A DNA stretch of 64,000 nucleotides from Dromaius novaehollandiae. Taxonomy: Eukaryota; Chordata; Aves; Casuariiformes; Dromaiidae. Positions 10,481-22,620 of this stretch are shown in pieces. Made by a program: the position numbers and the translations under genes. Under the pieces are notes generated by a model. That model was not told the DNA's origin. It saw only the letters and a program-made list of their open reading frames with translations, and searched no databases. The stretch lies in the NCBI RefSeq assembly GCF_036370855.1, contig NC_088111.1, forward strand, positions 17,891,501 to 17,955,500. Direction: 5' to 3'. Within the stretch, counting starts at the first letter, position 1, and each line of letters opens with the position of its first letter.

Positions 10481-11984
10481 AAATGAGAACAGGGTGGGGG
10501 AGAGTGAGAAGGAGGCAGAAAAGGAGAGATGAAGGCAGTGCCTGCCCTGGAAGATAAATGACTGCAGGGACAGCAGAGGGGCCGCGCTGAGCCCTGCCGG
10601 TGCCTCCATCCCGTGGGACCAGGGCGCGCTGGGGCCCACCGGCCACCGTGGCCCAGGCGTGGACGGGGCGATGGGGCCCACGTGCCTGCCCGCTCCCTGC
10701 AGCCCTGGCACCCGCGAGCTCTGCGCCCGGGGCCCGGCTCCCTGCCCAGCTCCCCATCCAAGGGCCCCCGGGGCGTCCGCACTCCCAGCCTCCCCTCCGC
10801 CGCGCGTCTGCCCCTGGCGTGGTGCGAGCTGGCAGGCCCCCCCGGCACGGCAGCCAGAGATGCTGTCGCTGCCCGGAGCCGGGCACCGGCCGCACTGGAT
10901 GCACACGGGGACGAGGGAAGCGGGCACCAGCTCCCCGGCTCGCCGCAGGTAACCGTGCGCCCTGTTCATCCGCTGACTTCAGCAGCGAAGGTTTTAATCT
11001 CCTTCCTTTCAACCCCCTTCTCATCAGGGCAGAGAAAGCATTTCTTTGACACGTGATTTTTCCAGCTAAAAATACAGATTTGGCCACGCTGAAAGGTCTA
11101 GGAAATCAATGTCATTGTCACCAGGCTCTGGCTGAAAGGACCCTCCCCTCCCGAGTCACAGACAGAGAAAGGAAACGCTGCGATTTGATGTTTTGGAAAT
11201 AAAACGCTTGGGTTTCTTTCAGCTGGACTGTCTTTAATTCAAAGTGAAACGTCTAATTTTATCTCAGCAAGGTCAGCGATGCTGAGAAGCAGTCAGCGCC
11301 AGGAACATGGGGCTTGCTTGTATCCAGGTGAAACATTTAGACGAGTGGCAAAAAACGAGTCTGGGGCCGGTGTCAGAAATGCCAGCGACCTGGCGAAGCC
11401 AGGGATCTGCCCACGTCCCCTGCGTCTCCTGGCAGCTGTTTGCTCCCAGGTTTGGCCAGGAACGCCGCAGCCCCCGCACCTCTGACGGTGCTCGGGGTCT
11501 GCAGACCAGGCAAAGAGCAGAGATGCAAAAGGGAGAGATCAGAAAGGGAAATTAAAATCGGCAGGTGAAATTCTGCGGAGACAGAGATTAGGGGGAAGAG
11601 GCTGAAGGGAGAGGAGCCGGGTGGGGAGTGACCGGGCAGACCCAGGGCCATCAGGCAGCGAATGTGGAAGGGGGAGGCAGCAGGGACGCGACGGGTTGCT
11701 ACCCGCTGTGCAGGGCCACTGCCGTCTCTCCCTTTGCTTCCCGAGCCCCAGCCCCAGCTCAGCGCCCCGTGCTCCCCGTGACGGGAAGCTGCTCCCCATT
11801 ACGGCCGCACCAAATGACCCCTTTCACCACGCGCGGCTCTGCTCCAGTCTCCTTTTTGCACTCTCTCCTATCTATCATATCAGGCTCACCCGGGGTTACT
11901 AACGATGGCCGCAAGCACCCCCAGCACGCACTGAGCCTCGCGGGGCAGAGGGCAGCGGGGGCCGCCGAGCCCGGCTGAGCGTCG

Positions 11985-12015
11985 CAGGGCTTCCAGGGCT
12001 GCTTCCAGGGCTGCC
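11985..12015. repeat. Short tandem repeat, 12-bp unit
   Basis: TTCCAGGGCTGC occurs twice in a row, with a third partial copy before it. Confidence 0.75.
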
Positions 12016-14627
12016 TCGATTGCTCCCCTGCTCCCAGCACCTGCGGGCAGAGGTGGCAGCACACCCAGCCCAGCCCCTCGTCAGGAGCTGGCCACGCCGT
12101 CCCTGCTCTCACCAGAAACGGCTCGTTCGCATGCTCTCTTGTGCCCAAACCACGGCAACACCTGAGCCACAGGCAGCACCTTCATCTCTCCTGCCCTGGG
12201 CACCCTAAGGGCACTGGCTTTTTCACTCAGCTCTGCAGTTTGATCTAAGGAGCTGTGAGCTTTAAAGCACTTTCAGGCTTTCTGGGGGAGCTCGCTAGAT
12301 GGAGTGGATTCACCGATCTAGGTAGATTTACCAGCTGTGGCTGGTCTCACCATCCATCATAGCTCCCCAAAGCAAAGCTGCAATGGGCCAGAAGCCAGAC
12401 AAATACTTAAGCCCCATAAGCACTGAGCTACCACTGCCTACGCCGTGGCCTAGCTTTATGGCTTTTAATTTTTAAATTAAGATTTTAAAAAAGCAGTGAC
12501 AAAGTAAGGTAAGAGAAGGCAGTCCAAGGCTGTTGACCTTGGGCAGTCATCAAGTGATGGATGAACAGCACAGACACTTTGCTAAAAGAAAATAAATAAT
12601 AGATTTGTAAAGATCTTCAAGATACCAGCAGGGCCAGAGGGAAGAGGCAGATTGCCAGATGCAAAAACACCATCGGTTTTGGATGCAGGACCAGGATGGG
12701 GCAGATCCAGACAACTGTGAACCCTTAAAAACCTACACCTTCACCTCTCCTGTTTGACACTGGTAACACAAGTGACTCTCCTTCAAGGTGATTTCCATTC
12801 TGCACATGCACCAACAGATTACAGTCCAGATCTTTCATAAAATCATAGATCTGAAGGTCCTGTCGTAATCCTCCTGCTTGTAATATTGAACAAATACTGC
12901 CCTCCTCAAGCCCTCCGCTTCTGGAGCTTAATCTACAGGAAGATTTTGCCAGTCTTTGCTTAGGGATGCTGAGTGAGCCGCTGTAGCCCTAGCTAAAATC
13001 CTGGAGGTTGCGAGTAAAAATAACTGTGAAAGATCTGCGCATTTGGAGCACAAATGATCAATACCAGGATGGTGTGAGGTTCTGCAGCAAGCCAAAAAAA
13101 AAAAACCCAAAACACCCTTTAAAAGGAAATATTTTGCCACCAAGAAGATGCCTCAGATCCCAGATGATTCATGAGGAGGCTGTTTAGGGGCTGCCGTTCT
13201 GGGAGATGAGTCCCCAGTAACACGTGTTCCTAACACACACCAGGGCAGCGCGGAGACTGCAGATGAAAAGCAAGGGGTCCGGGCTGCAAGTGGCTCCCGG
13301 AGGCTGCCGGCGAGCAGATAGCAGGTCAGTGGGAAGCCTTGAAGGCATGTTTTAGAAGTCGTTGTGCGAAGCTGCACTGAGACATCGGGGGGAAGCAAGC
13401 CTGGTGTTGCAAGATTATTCATTAAATATGCTTCTTATAGCTGATATGCTTTCAAGAGTTTCCAAAAATAGTGATGGCACCGAGCTGAGGAGATAGGAGT
13501 TTGAAATAAATATGACTCATGTGCTACCCAGTTCTGAAACCAAATTTGACAAGCTAGAACCTGGAACGCAAAATGACCCAAACAACCAGCAGCTTGAGCA
13601 AGTAATCGCAGACAGTCGGGCACCCAACCTCCCGCAAGCACAAGAGATGACCAAGCAACACCCAGGAAGCTGCAGGTGATGGGATCTATAGCAAGGCCCC
13701 ATGAGACGTGTCTTAAAATCCACGAATAATCCATGATACCTCTCGGGGCACTGAACATGGTGCAACGTCAGAGATGTTAATTCAGGCTGGCTGTAAATTC
13801 TGGTACTGACAAAAATGGTTGCACAGCCCTGGGATGGGTATTAACAAGAAAGAGATGTATGGGTGGACTCTTCTTCTCCCTCCGTGACCAAGCAGCATGG
13901 CTGCGAGACACTGAGGTGCAGCAGAGCGTAAACCACAAGCGCATCCGGGACTGCAGATACGGTGATGCTATGCACGGGAGGCTCCTCTCCGCAGTTTGCC
14001 CTACTATATGGATTCAAATCCTCCACCTTGAGTATTTGCTGAACTCCTGACACACAGCAAGGCCTCGGGAACCCCTGCAGCCCTATCACCACAGTGCTGA
14101 GCACTGCCTGGACCTGGCCTTTCGGGAGGGCAGGACTCGTAGGCAGGCGAAGTGTCACAAGGCCCTTTACTGCGGCTGCAGAGCCCACCGCAAGGAGGGC
14201 GGCAGCTCGGGCCTGTCCCCTGCCTGCCCTTGTCTGCCAGCCAAGCCTTCCTCTTCTGCGGGGCCCTCTTTGCTGTCTGTGCTTCTGGCCGCTGGGGAGA
14301 TGACAGGCAGACATCACTCAAAGGCTCGTGGCTGCAAAGGGCCCTGGCAGGGACAAGCTGCCGGAGCCGGGCAGGAAGAAACATCCCGAGGTGGGGAAAA
14401 ACCTAGCCCTGTCCTTGGGGACAGGACCCGCCGGGACAGGGAGGGGTGACAGGGCCACAGCTGGTGACAGACCAGGGGAGGGGGCCACGTCTGCGTGTGA
14501 CCGATCCCGTCACATTCACACAAAGCAGCGTGTTTGTGATTTTGACTCGTTAGAGGCAAAACTCACTGAAAACCCAACACGTGGCAAAGGTCCACGACAG
14601 GCGGCCAGAGCCGGCCAAGCACCCCCG

Positions 14628-14653
14628 CCCCCCCCCCCCCCCCCCCCCCCCCC
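14628..14653. repeat. Poly(C) run of 26
   Basis: A homopolymer flanked by CCCCCG and CGCC. It makes an artificial glycine- or proline-rich frame on either strand and is a likely sequencing weak point. Confidence 0.9.
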
Positions 14654-15451
14654 GCCAAACAGCTCTGCAGACACTAAACTGGTTTGGACACAACATTTTT
14701 CACCAAAAGGCATCTCTTCCCATGGAAAATCCAGCATTTTCACTGGGTCCCTCGGGCTGAAAAATGGGTGTTTTTCTCAGCTCTTGGGGGGAAGGGCTGG
14801 GCCGCCTGGGGCAGGGCCCAAGGGAGGCGCGGGGGCCGCGAGGGCCCCGGGTGCCGCACTGCTCCCCGGCACGCTCCCTCCGCCGCCCGGGGCCCGCCGC
14901 TGCCTCCAACAGCCGCGGTTAACGGGTGCTCTGCTCCCGCGGGCCTCGGCCCCGCGTCGCCATGGCAACCGCTGCATCCCAGCTCGGGAAGGATGCGAGG
15001 TTTCCGCCCGTACGCTGCGGGCACCGGCAGGACCTCCTGGGCTCCGACCCGCCCTCGAGGCTTCTTCCGGTTCACCATGGCGGCAGAGAAGCCACGCTCA
15101 GCCCTGTCCCACCTCCCGGCTGCCCGCAGCCCACCGGAGCTCAGGTTGCCACTCCTGCACCAGGAGGCACATGGGAACATCCAACCCCCCCCCCCCCGGC
15201 TGCGCTACAGCCCCTCCAACACACACCCCCCGCCCTGCCCCACAGCCAGACCCCCATTTCAGCCCATGCCCTGCAGCGCTGGGGCCGCCGGGTGCCCCCG
15301 GGGAGGGCTGCTCTCTGCTGGTGATGGGCCAAGCACTCTCTGACCTCCCCCCTTGCCCAGATGCTCCCCAGCCATGCTGAGAAGCCCATGGCCTCCAGCA
15401 AGCTCAAGTTACTTTTTAACCCGTGCTCCTAAGCGCTGGTCCAAACTCTGT

Positions 15452-15487
15452 CCTAATCTAGACCTTCGTCCTAATTTAGACCTTCGT
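15452..15487. repeat. 18-bp tandem duplication
   Basis: CCTAATCTAGACCTTCGT is followed at once by CCTAATTTAGACCTTCGT, differing at a single base. Confidence 0.9.
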
Positions 15488-18400
15488 CCCCATTCCTCTG
15501 AAAGGCACAGGACTGGCTGGGGTGGGAGCAGGAGAGGCTGTTGCCCTTTGTGCAAACATCTGATGGCTCAAAATCCCTTTCCATCCAGCCAGTGTATGCC
15601 TTAAACCAGCCCATTTTGACCCAATGCAGGACTCGTGCTGGCCATACGCAGGTCTCTCCTCTAACTGTTCCAGCTGAAAAACTGCACCATGTGTCTGGTC
15701 TGGGTTAGCTGGTTCCCAGCTCATGGAGCTTCCTTCTGCCACTTGAAATGTCTCCATTTCAGCAGTCTATTTCAGCAGTTTGGCCCCAAACTCCTCCCCA
15801 GGGTAACAGCAGCAGCAATGTTTTTTGGAAGGAGGAGAAAAGAGTGGAGGATGGGTTCCTGGACTGCAGTGCTATGGGGCAGAAAGTGCCAGAGACTCCT
15901 GCTTAAAGCCCTCAGGGGTTTACAGCCCACAGGGCAGAGCTAACAAGACACAGCTCCCGCAGTCGCCCCATGCCTCAGCTCTCACAGCTCTCGACTGGGG
16001 CCTGGGGCAGGAACAAAGGCAGTCGAGCTGCCTGGGGCCTCGGGGAACAGCGCTGCCTCGGTGCTAATTAGAGCATCCAGAGGCGGTTCCAGCTTCCAGC
16101 AGCCTCGCGAGACCGCGGGCCGCGGCATGGCACAGCGGCGCCTGTTATCAAAGCCCTCAGCAGCTCTCGGCTTTACAACATCCTGAACTAAACCCTCCCT
16201 GACAGCAGCAGCAGTGAAGAAATTAAGCTTGTCTCAGAAGCTGTTACACCTCCAGAAAGGTCTCATTTGAAAAGCATTAATACAAGATTAATAGAGGCTT
16301 TAATAAACAGTGAATCAACTACTAATGGAGCCCAACTTGTAAGCCATCTATAACACCTAAGGGGCTTAAAGGCATCTAGAATGTGTCTGGAACACATTAA
16401 TATGGATGTTAATCATCTTGTAGCCCTGAAGATACCCCATGTAAAGGAAACTTTAGAATAAAAGGTTACAGATGAGATAGGAGACTGCCTTATCCCTCTA
16501 GCCACCTTAGAGGGGGTAGCTCAGTTTGATTTACAAGCGCTTCCCCAGCAGCACTGGCCCAAGATAGGCAGAGACATTTGGGTCATCTTTATGTTCCTAG
16601 GGTGAGGGTTGGATCAGGATCCTGCAATGCCCGACATGATGCAGACTCAGAAGAAGGTGCTTTGAGAGCCAGCCAAGGGATAAGAGGTGAAGACAGGACC
16701 TGCTGGGGAGCACAAGGCGACCAGGGGGTGAGGAAGGGTCTCCCAGGAGCTCTTCCTGCAGGTACGACCTTGACACAACCAGCAAGGACATGGGACCACT
16801 CAGGTGCCTTGTCAGCTGGCAAGGGCCACCCGTTTCAACCCAAAGACATGCGCAATCTGGAGATCACAGAAAGAGGCATGGCCAAATCAAGCAACAAGAC
16901 CGACACGTAACAGACAGCTGCATCCCAACAGAAATGCAGCCACCTCTGGGGAAGAGCACTGCAGCTGGCTGTAACAGCTTTTAACACCCCACCATCAACT
17001 TCGGGGTGAGCAGCAGAGAATTCACAGGCATTTAGCTTATGACAAACATGCTCCTGCAAGGAAGGTGGACAGGGCACCAGCATCACCACCACCACTCCCT
17101 CCTTGGCCAGGCCGCATAAGAGTAAATTTTCTGTGAGACCGGCAACCCCTCAGGCCACATCAAAGTGCTGACACGAGGCACATGCGTGCGCCCACACCCA
17201 GCCCCACTCCCTGCCCACGTGAAACACCCTGCCTAGGGCAGGACCATCGGGTGAAACGCCAGGCAGGGGGTCACTGGCCCAGAGGAGAGAGGTGGCAGGA
17301 GAGAGATTCAGCTGCGTCTGCCTCTCATAGTTCAGTCACTTACAGAAGACCTGAATATGGACACGATGGATTGATGCCCTTGGCAGAGTGCTGGCTTCTT
17401 TGTACAACGAGCGCTCTTAATTAGCACATTAGCTGCTGCCTGTTGAACAGCAGGGCAAAACATGCTGAGACCTCCCACCCCAATTTGGGGAAAAGAAAGG
17501 CTCTGCTCTAGGTGGAGAGACAGGATACAGTTGCAGGAGGTGCAACCACAGCAGCTCAGCATGCACAACCTCACTGGAAGAGGCAAAAGACCCAGGGCCC
17601 ACCCAAGTGGGATTTTCCACCCCAGCTGTCCCAGAAGATTACAGGCAGAAGCAGGGCAGCCACGCAGTGCCTGGAGCTAGCGCAGAGACAACCAAGGTGG
17701 CTTGGAGAAGGGAACTACCAGGGTGCACACCTCGAGAGGGGAGCCAAGGCTGCCGTAGTGGGGCCCAGGCAGCAGGACATGGGGCTGCACATCCATGATC
17801 TTCCCTCTCTCATATCCCCCCACCCCACAGCCAGGAGAAGGGGCCAATGTACCCCACACAGCAGATACCCTCAGGGGTATGGAGCTGACTTCCTTCCTCA
17901 CCACAAAGAGCCACAAATGCATGGGGTGGGAGGCGCAGGGACATCTGCCATGGGCCTCAGCAATAACTTCAGATAGGACTTCTGATTCCACCAATAGTGA
18001 CAAGGGGCCTCAGGCTTTTTGCAGTCCTAATAGCTCCCTGCCTCTGTGACAGTGCTACAAACAGCAAGGATCTCTCCGTCACAGCCCCCAGAACTGAGCA
18101 TGCCGTGGGGGGCTGGGCACTGTCACTGCACACAGAGGGATGGCCTTTTGCAAAAAAAATAGCTCCACGCACCCATCTCCTCTCCTCCCCCCCCAGCCCG
18201 AATCAGAGCTAGGGCCCCTGTCTCTGCTGCAGAGCGTGGTGCGCTCAGCCGTATGGTTAAGCCCGCTCAGGCTGGGCAGGGATGCCCGGCCCTGTTGCAG
18301 CTCTCTCTGCTCTGCACCAGGCCAGCAGCAGGCTCCCAGGTCACCCTTGGAGCAGTGATTAGCGCTAGGGCAGAGCAGGTCACAGAGCCACTGTGTCCAG

Positions 18401-19309
18401 CCTCATTCCCCCAGTTGGCCCCAAGCAGCCCTTGGCTGCCACCCTGCAGCCCTACCAGGGTGCTGGCAGCAGGCCCAGCAAGCTGGGATTAGCCAACAGT
18501 GGTGAGAGGCCTCTGCACTGCCTTGCCCCCCCACCAATGGCAAAGCCCAGCCTCCAGCTGAGGAGTTCCCCCAGTGTCAAGGCTGCTGCAGGTCTGCCTG
18601 CCCCTCAAGCGTGGTGCACCCCTAGAGCTGTGGCACCGGCCCCCAGGAAAGAGAAGGTGCAGGTGCTTTTAAACAGATCCCCTCACTCCCCCAGGCTGCA
18701 CAGGTGGAAATGAACCCAGGGAACACTATCTCCACAGGCAGTCTGGGACCACCCCAAGGCAGGGCTTCCCATCTCCAGACGGCCCCAGCTGGGGTGGCAG
18801 CTCAGGGGGCTGGCTGAGCACAGGGAGGCCGGGTAGCTCCAACCTGCCTGTGTGACCTGGACACACCGGGGAGGGAGAGGTTTTCCCCAAGATGTGCCCT
18901 AGGCCTTGAGAGCAGAGCCTGGGCCACAGGAGGCAGGACCCAACTCAAGACTGTGGCAGGGGGGAAACACATGCCCTGTCACCCCCCCCAACCCAGCCCA
19001 GCCCCATCCCTGGCCCAGCATAGCTGTTCTGCAGACTTGGTGCTAGGACAGAGCAGACCACAGCCCACTGTGGTGGCATCAGGACTCCAGTCACAGAGCA
19101 GAGGCTGGAGGGGTAACCAGACACTGCTCAGAGCAGGGCAAACACCGAAGTGAGCCCTGAGCATCTCACCACTCTCCCCATAAAAGTTTTTCCCTTGCAC
19201 ATATTGGCATTTCCCTTGTTACAGCTTCTACTCATTGGTTTTTCCTTCTGCTTTGCACCTCTATCTTCTGTGCTCCCAACATTATTTAACTGAAGACAGG
19301 GGATCAGGT

Positions 19310-19480
19310 TCCCCTCCCTCAGTCTTCTCGTCTCCAGACTGACAAAGCCCTGGTGTCTTAGCTTCTCCTTGTACACTGTGGGCTCCAGCCCCCTTCCCCA
19401 TCCTACGGCTTCTGTTGGACTTGCCGCACCTTGCCAACACCTCCATATTCACTTGAGGGACAGACCCTTCCCCTGCCCAG
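19310..19480 (-). mobile_element. Degraded CR1 LINE fragment
   Basis: The plus strand reads as the reverse complement of a CR1 coding-region end: CTCCAGACTGACAAAGCC, then TTAGCTTCTCCTTGTA and GGCTCCAGCCCC. These correspond to the CR1 phrases about Cys/Ser-rich ends that are common in bird genomes. The copy is old, with several small changes, and may extend left to about 19165. Confidence 0.55.
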
Positions 19481-21989
19481 TCTGTGAGGAGCACTGTGAG
19501 AGCTGGCTCCTCAGTGCTATTTACTCTCACAGAGAGGGGCTGCAGGATTGGGGAAGAGGAGCTACAGATAACATCCTCAGGGTTTGCCTGCTGTCATAGT
19601 TACTGGACTCTTCTCCTGGCAGCAGGAGCAGCTGCACCAGGAATGTTTGGGAATCTGGTTCAGTCGGCCAGCAAGAATCCCCTGGCACCAGCAGCGCTAC
19701 CCGTAGTCTGGGTGCTTCCTAGACAAGCCGAGAGCGTGGTCCCCTGCCATGTCAGACAGGCTGGTCAGCATTGCTACCGGAGTGTCACGGGGCAGGTGGC
19801 CTGTTCCCTTGACAGCAGGAACTCCAGACAAGTGAGCTACCACATCTTCACAGTGGTCAGCAGGGGAAAGACAGAGCTCCCTGAGGTAGATTAGACAGTC
19901 AGAGAGGTTGAGTGTAGCAGGACAGGCGGGAGCACAGAGCATGGCATGGCAGCTTCCACAGAAGGCATTTTACAGGGTTAGAACTAGGCAGGGCCAATTC
20001 CCAGGCTACGCACATCATTTGGGAATGATCAGACTGGCCAGTTACAGGCAAGTCGTGACAGTTGCCAAGGCTCAGTTCATTCATGAGGCTTCAGGTACAG
20101 TCTAAGCTTGTCAAGAGGCTCTTGGAAGGGGCTCATCCAAGGCACTGCTTGCTGCTGGCTGGCCACGTTACACTGGTAGGCAGCAGGACTGACAACTTGA
20201 CCCACAGGATATCTAGGACACTTGCTTGGCTCCAAATCCTCTACAGTATATGGAGGCTGCCAGATGCCATATTGATTCAGAGGCTCTGGACAATGTGTAT
20301 AGTCTGCAGTTGCTTGTGAAGTTCAGCAACAACATCCAGAAGGCAGTGGTGGCTTAGTCAGGAGCTTCTTGGTGTTCTTCTGACTTGCTTTGTAGCACCA
20401 GCCTCAGTGTTCAGTATGCTCAGGTCCCTCGAGTTTGGATGCCTCCACCTGGAGCAGAGGATCAGCTCTGCCAGATCCAGGGACACTGGGTTTAACATCA
20501 GGTTTAGCGCGTCAAAGCAGACGGTGATTCTCTGTGTCTGCACACAGGGGTCAGAAACTGAACACCAGCCAGCCTCTAGACATCTGGAAGGAAGCTTGGC
20601 TCTGTGAGGGAGAGGCCTGGGGTCAGAGACTGGAACCAGCACAGTTCAGAACCACAGCTTGGGAAGGGCTGCAGGCAGCACAGCTGACCTTCAGCCCTCA
20701 GAACAGTCACATTATCTTACAGTTAATTCCCTGCACCATGAAGTATCCAGCTCTGAGTCACTACCGGCTTTCAACTGGAGAAAACCCACAGCCTCTCTTG
20801 GGAGCCACCTGCTCATGTTGAAGCTCTCTGCTTTATTTTGGAGGGAAGAGACTCAGTCTAACTGCAGACCAGTTGAGCAGGCTCCATGACTGAGGTAGAT
20901 GTTCGTTAGCAAGTCCATTTTGAGAGATTATCAGCATCTCTGTGCACAGTCTCAAATAGCCCAGGATACCAGAGCACTGAATTGGTTGAGTCCCACATGC
21001 AAAGTCACCACACAGAGCATGGAAACAACTGTCTCACAGCAAGAGCTCTGCAGCCATGAAGTACTTGCAGCTGTGTAACAGAGCTAAATACATTCCCCAG
21101 GCCCCAATTAGTGCTTGCCAGGTGAGAGCTAAGGCTCAGCTGAAGCAGATGCACAGGGAGGGCCAGGCTCCCCTGCTGTGCTCTCCTCCCTCACTTTCCA
21201 AATCAGACAGGAGTAAGAGCTCACAGACTTCAGCTCCAGAGAAGATAGCCAGGACCCTGCAGCTCATCTCACTGAGGTGTCCACTATTAAGTCAGCACCA
21301 ACAGCATAACAGAGTCTGCCACAGCGCACAAAGTAGTTTCAGACCAGGGTCAATGAACACTGACCATATACAAGTCCATTGGATGCACCTGAGGGTGCTG
21401 TGGAAGCTTGCTGATCTTACTGGAGGCAAAAGTCTTTCTCTAAGGCCACAGAGACCAAGAGAGGCTCCCAATAGCTGGTTTTTCCGGCAAGCATCACACA
21501 CATCTTCAAGTAGCAGGATCCAGGGGGGCGAGAGACCAGTCCATCCCCAGGAAGACTGCAGAACTCTGCACAGGTCATGCTGAATCAGTGTGGACAGAGA
21601 CTTTGCTACAAGCTCATGCAGCAGGACCATCCCATCTCATTCCTCACACACAGCAGAGGGGTATGGGCATCTCCCTGTACTTCTTGCAGAGGCAGGAAGG
21701 GAGCAGCCTCCCAGCACACACTGTCCATCTCCACAGCATCTGCTCGGGTGGGCTGGTGGGCTGCCACAGCAAGATGAACCACAGCAGCAGAGCAGCAGCT
21801 GCCCACGGGGACACCGCAGAGACCAGTCCCCACGCAGTCACAGCCCAGGCCGTGCTCCACAGCCTGCTGGGTGAGCCCTCAGGGCAGGCACGGCACTCAG
21901 GAGCCGGCAGCAGCTGGGCCCAGGGCCGCGTCCCGGGCAGGACGCAGGAGCCACGCCATGCCCCAACCCTCCCCGAGTGCAAGACCAGC

Positions 21990-22090
21990 ACCGAAAGCCG
22001 CCATTCTCCCTGAGGGCTTATATAGCCGCGAGCAGCGGGGGTGGTGCGCCATTGGCCAGCGGCAGGGGCAGGGAAACGCGGGATTGGCCA
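21990..22090 (-). promoter_or_regulatory. Minus-strand promoter: two CCAAT boxes and a TATA box
   Basis: Read on the minus strand, the order is GGCCAAT (22083-22087), GGCCAAT (22051-22055), then TATATAAG (22017-22024). The CCAAT boxes are 32 bp apart, three helical turns, the spacing preferred by NF-Y, and the nearer is about 27 bp above the TATA box. An ATGGCGGC (YY1-like) lies at 21997-22004. The expected start of transcription is about 21985-21995, so that ATG is probably upstream of the start. GC boxes and a pyrimidine run (about 22130-22155) lie upstream. The arrangement is that of a strong RNA polymerase II promoter. No product was identified. Confidence 0.6.
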
Positions 22091-22620
22091 GAGACAGCTG
22101 GCAGCACGCGACTGGCCAGGAGCGCTGCGCTCCCTCCCCCCTCCCCCCTCCCCCGCGGTGCCTGGCGCCGTGCCCGGCCCGCCGGGGCCGCGTGGGGGCG
22201 GGGTCGTCCTGCGGGACCCGCCGGGGGTCCGCGGCCGGCTCTGCTCGGTCTCCCGGCGCCTCACGCCGTTCCTCCGCGCCTTCCCAGCGTCCCCGCACGG
22301 GTCCCACCCGTGTCCCCACAGCCCCAGGCACGCGCTGCTCCCTCCGCGGCGGGGCCGCGACCAGGGCGTCGCCGCCGGCCCGAGCGCCGGCGTGGCGGGA
22401 GGTGGGGGTCAGGGCAGAGGCCCCGGCCGCGCTCTCCCTCCGCCGTCCTCGGGGCGCTGCGGCTGCCGCCCTGGGTTCCCCCCCTCGTGGCCCCTCGCTT
22501 GCGGGCCGGGGGGTCCCCGCGGGCGCAGCGTGGGCCCCGCTGCTGCCGCAGCTGCTGCCGCGTGCCCCCCCGGCGGGAGACAGCCCGCGCCAATCAGGCC
22601 ACTTCCCCGCAGCAGAGGGA
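22030..22620. promoter_or_regulatory. CpG island
   Basis: The stretch is dense in CpG (for example GGGGCCGCGTGGGGGCGGGG) and G- or C-runs. It ends abruptly where AAAATATTTTGATCC begins. It covers the minus-strand promoter and also has a plus-strand CCAAT (CGCCAATCAGG, about 22588), so a divergent promoter is possible. Confidence 0.75.

Larger units (their letters stand above)
9391..21980. other. Intergenic region with no recognised gene
   Basis: The region is GC-rich. Frames of up to about 360 codons occur but overlap on both strands and match no known family. It holds AT-rich islands at about 10370-10480, 10970-11280 and 16130-16560, a C-run, small tandem duplications and a weak CR1 fragment. 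The part at 19.5-21.98 kb lies downstream of the minus-strand promoter at 22.0 kb and could be transcribed from it, but I could not resolve exons. Confidence 0.5.

Noticed and set aside
12835..12960. Possible CR1 remnant (AAAATCATAGATCTGAAGGTCC)
   Set aside because: Only the first 25 bases resemble CR1; too short and diverged to call.
14328..15380. 350-codon plus-strand open frame
   Set aside because: It runs through the 26-base C-run giving polyproline, overlaps long frames on the other strand, and shows no domain; an effect of GC content.
21897..22004. Short frame from ATGGCGGC after the TATA box (35 codons)
   Set aside because: The ATG is only about 13 bp from the TATA box, so it should lie upstream of the transcript start; the sequence fits a YY1 site better.
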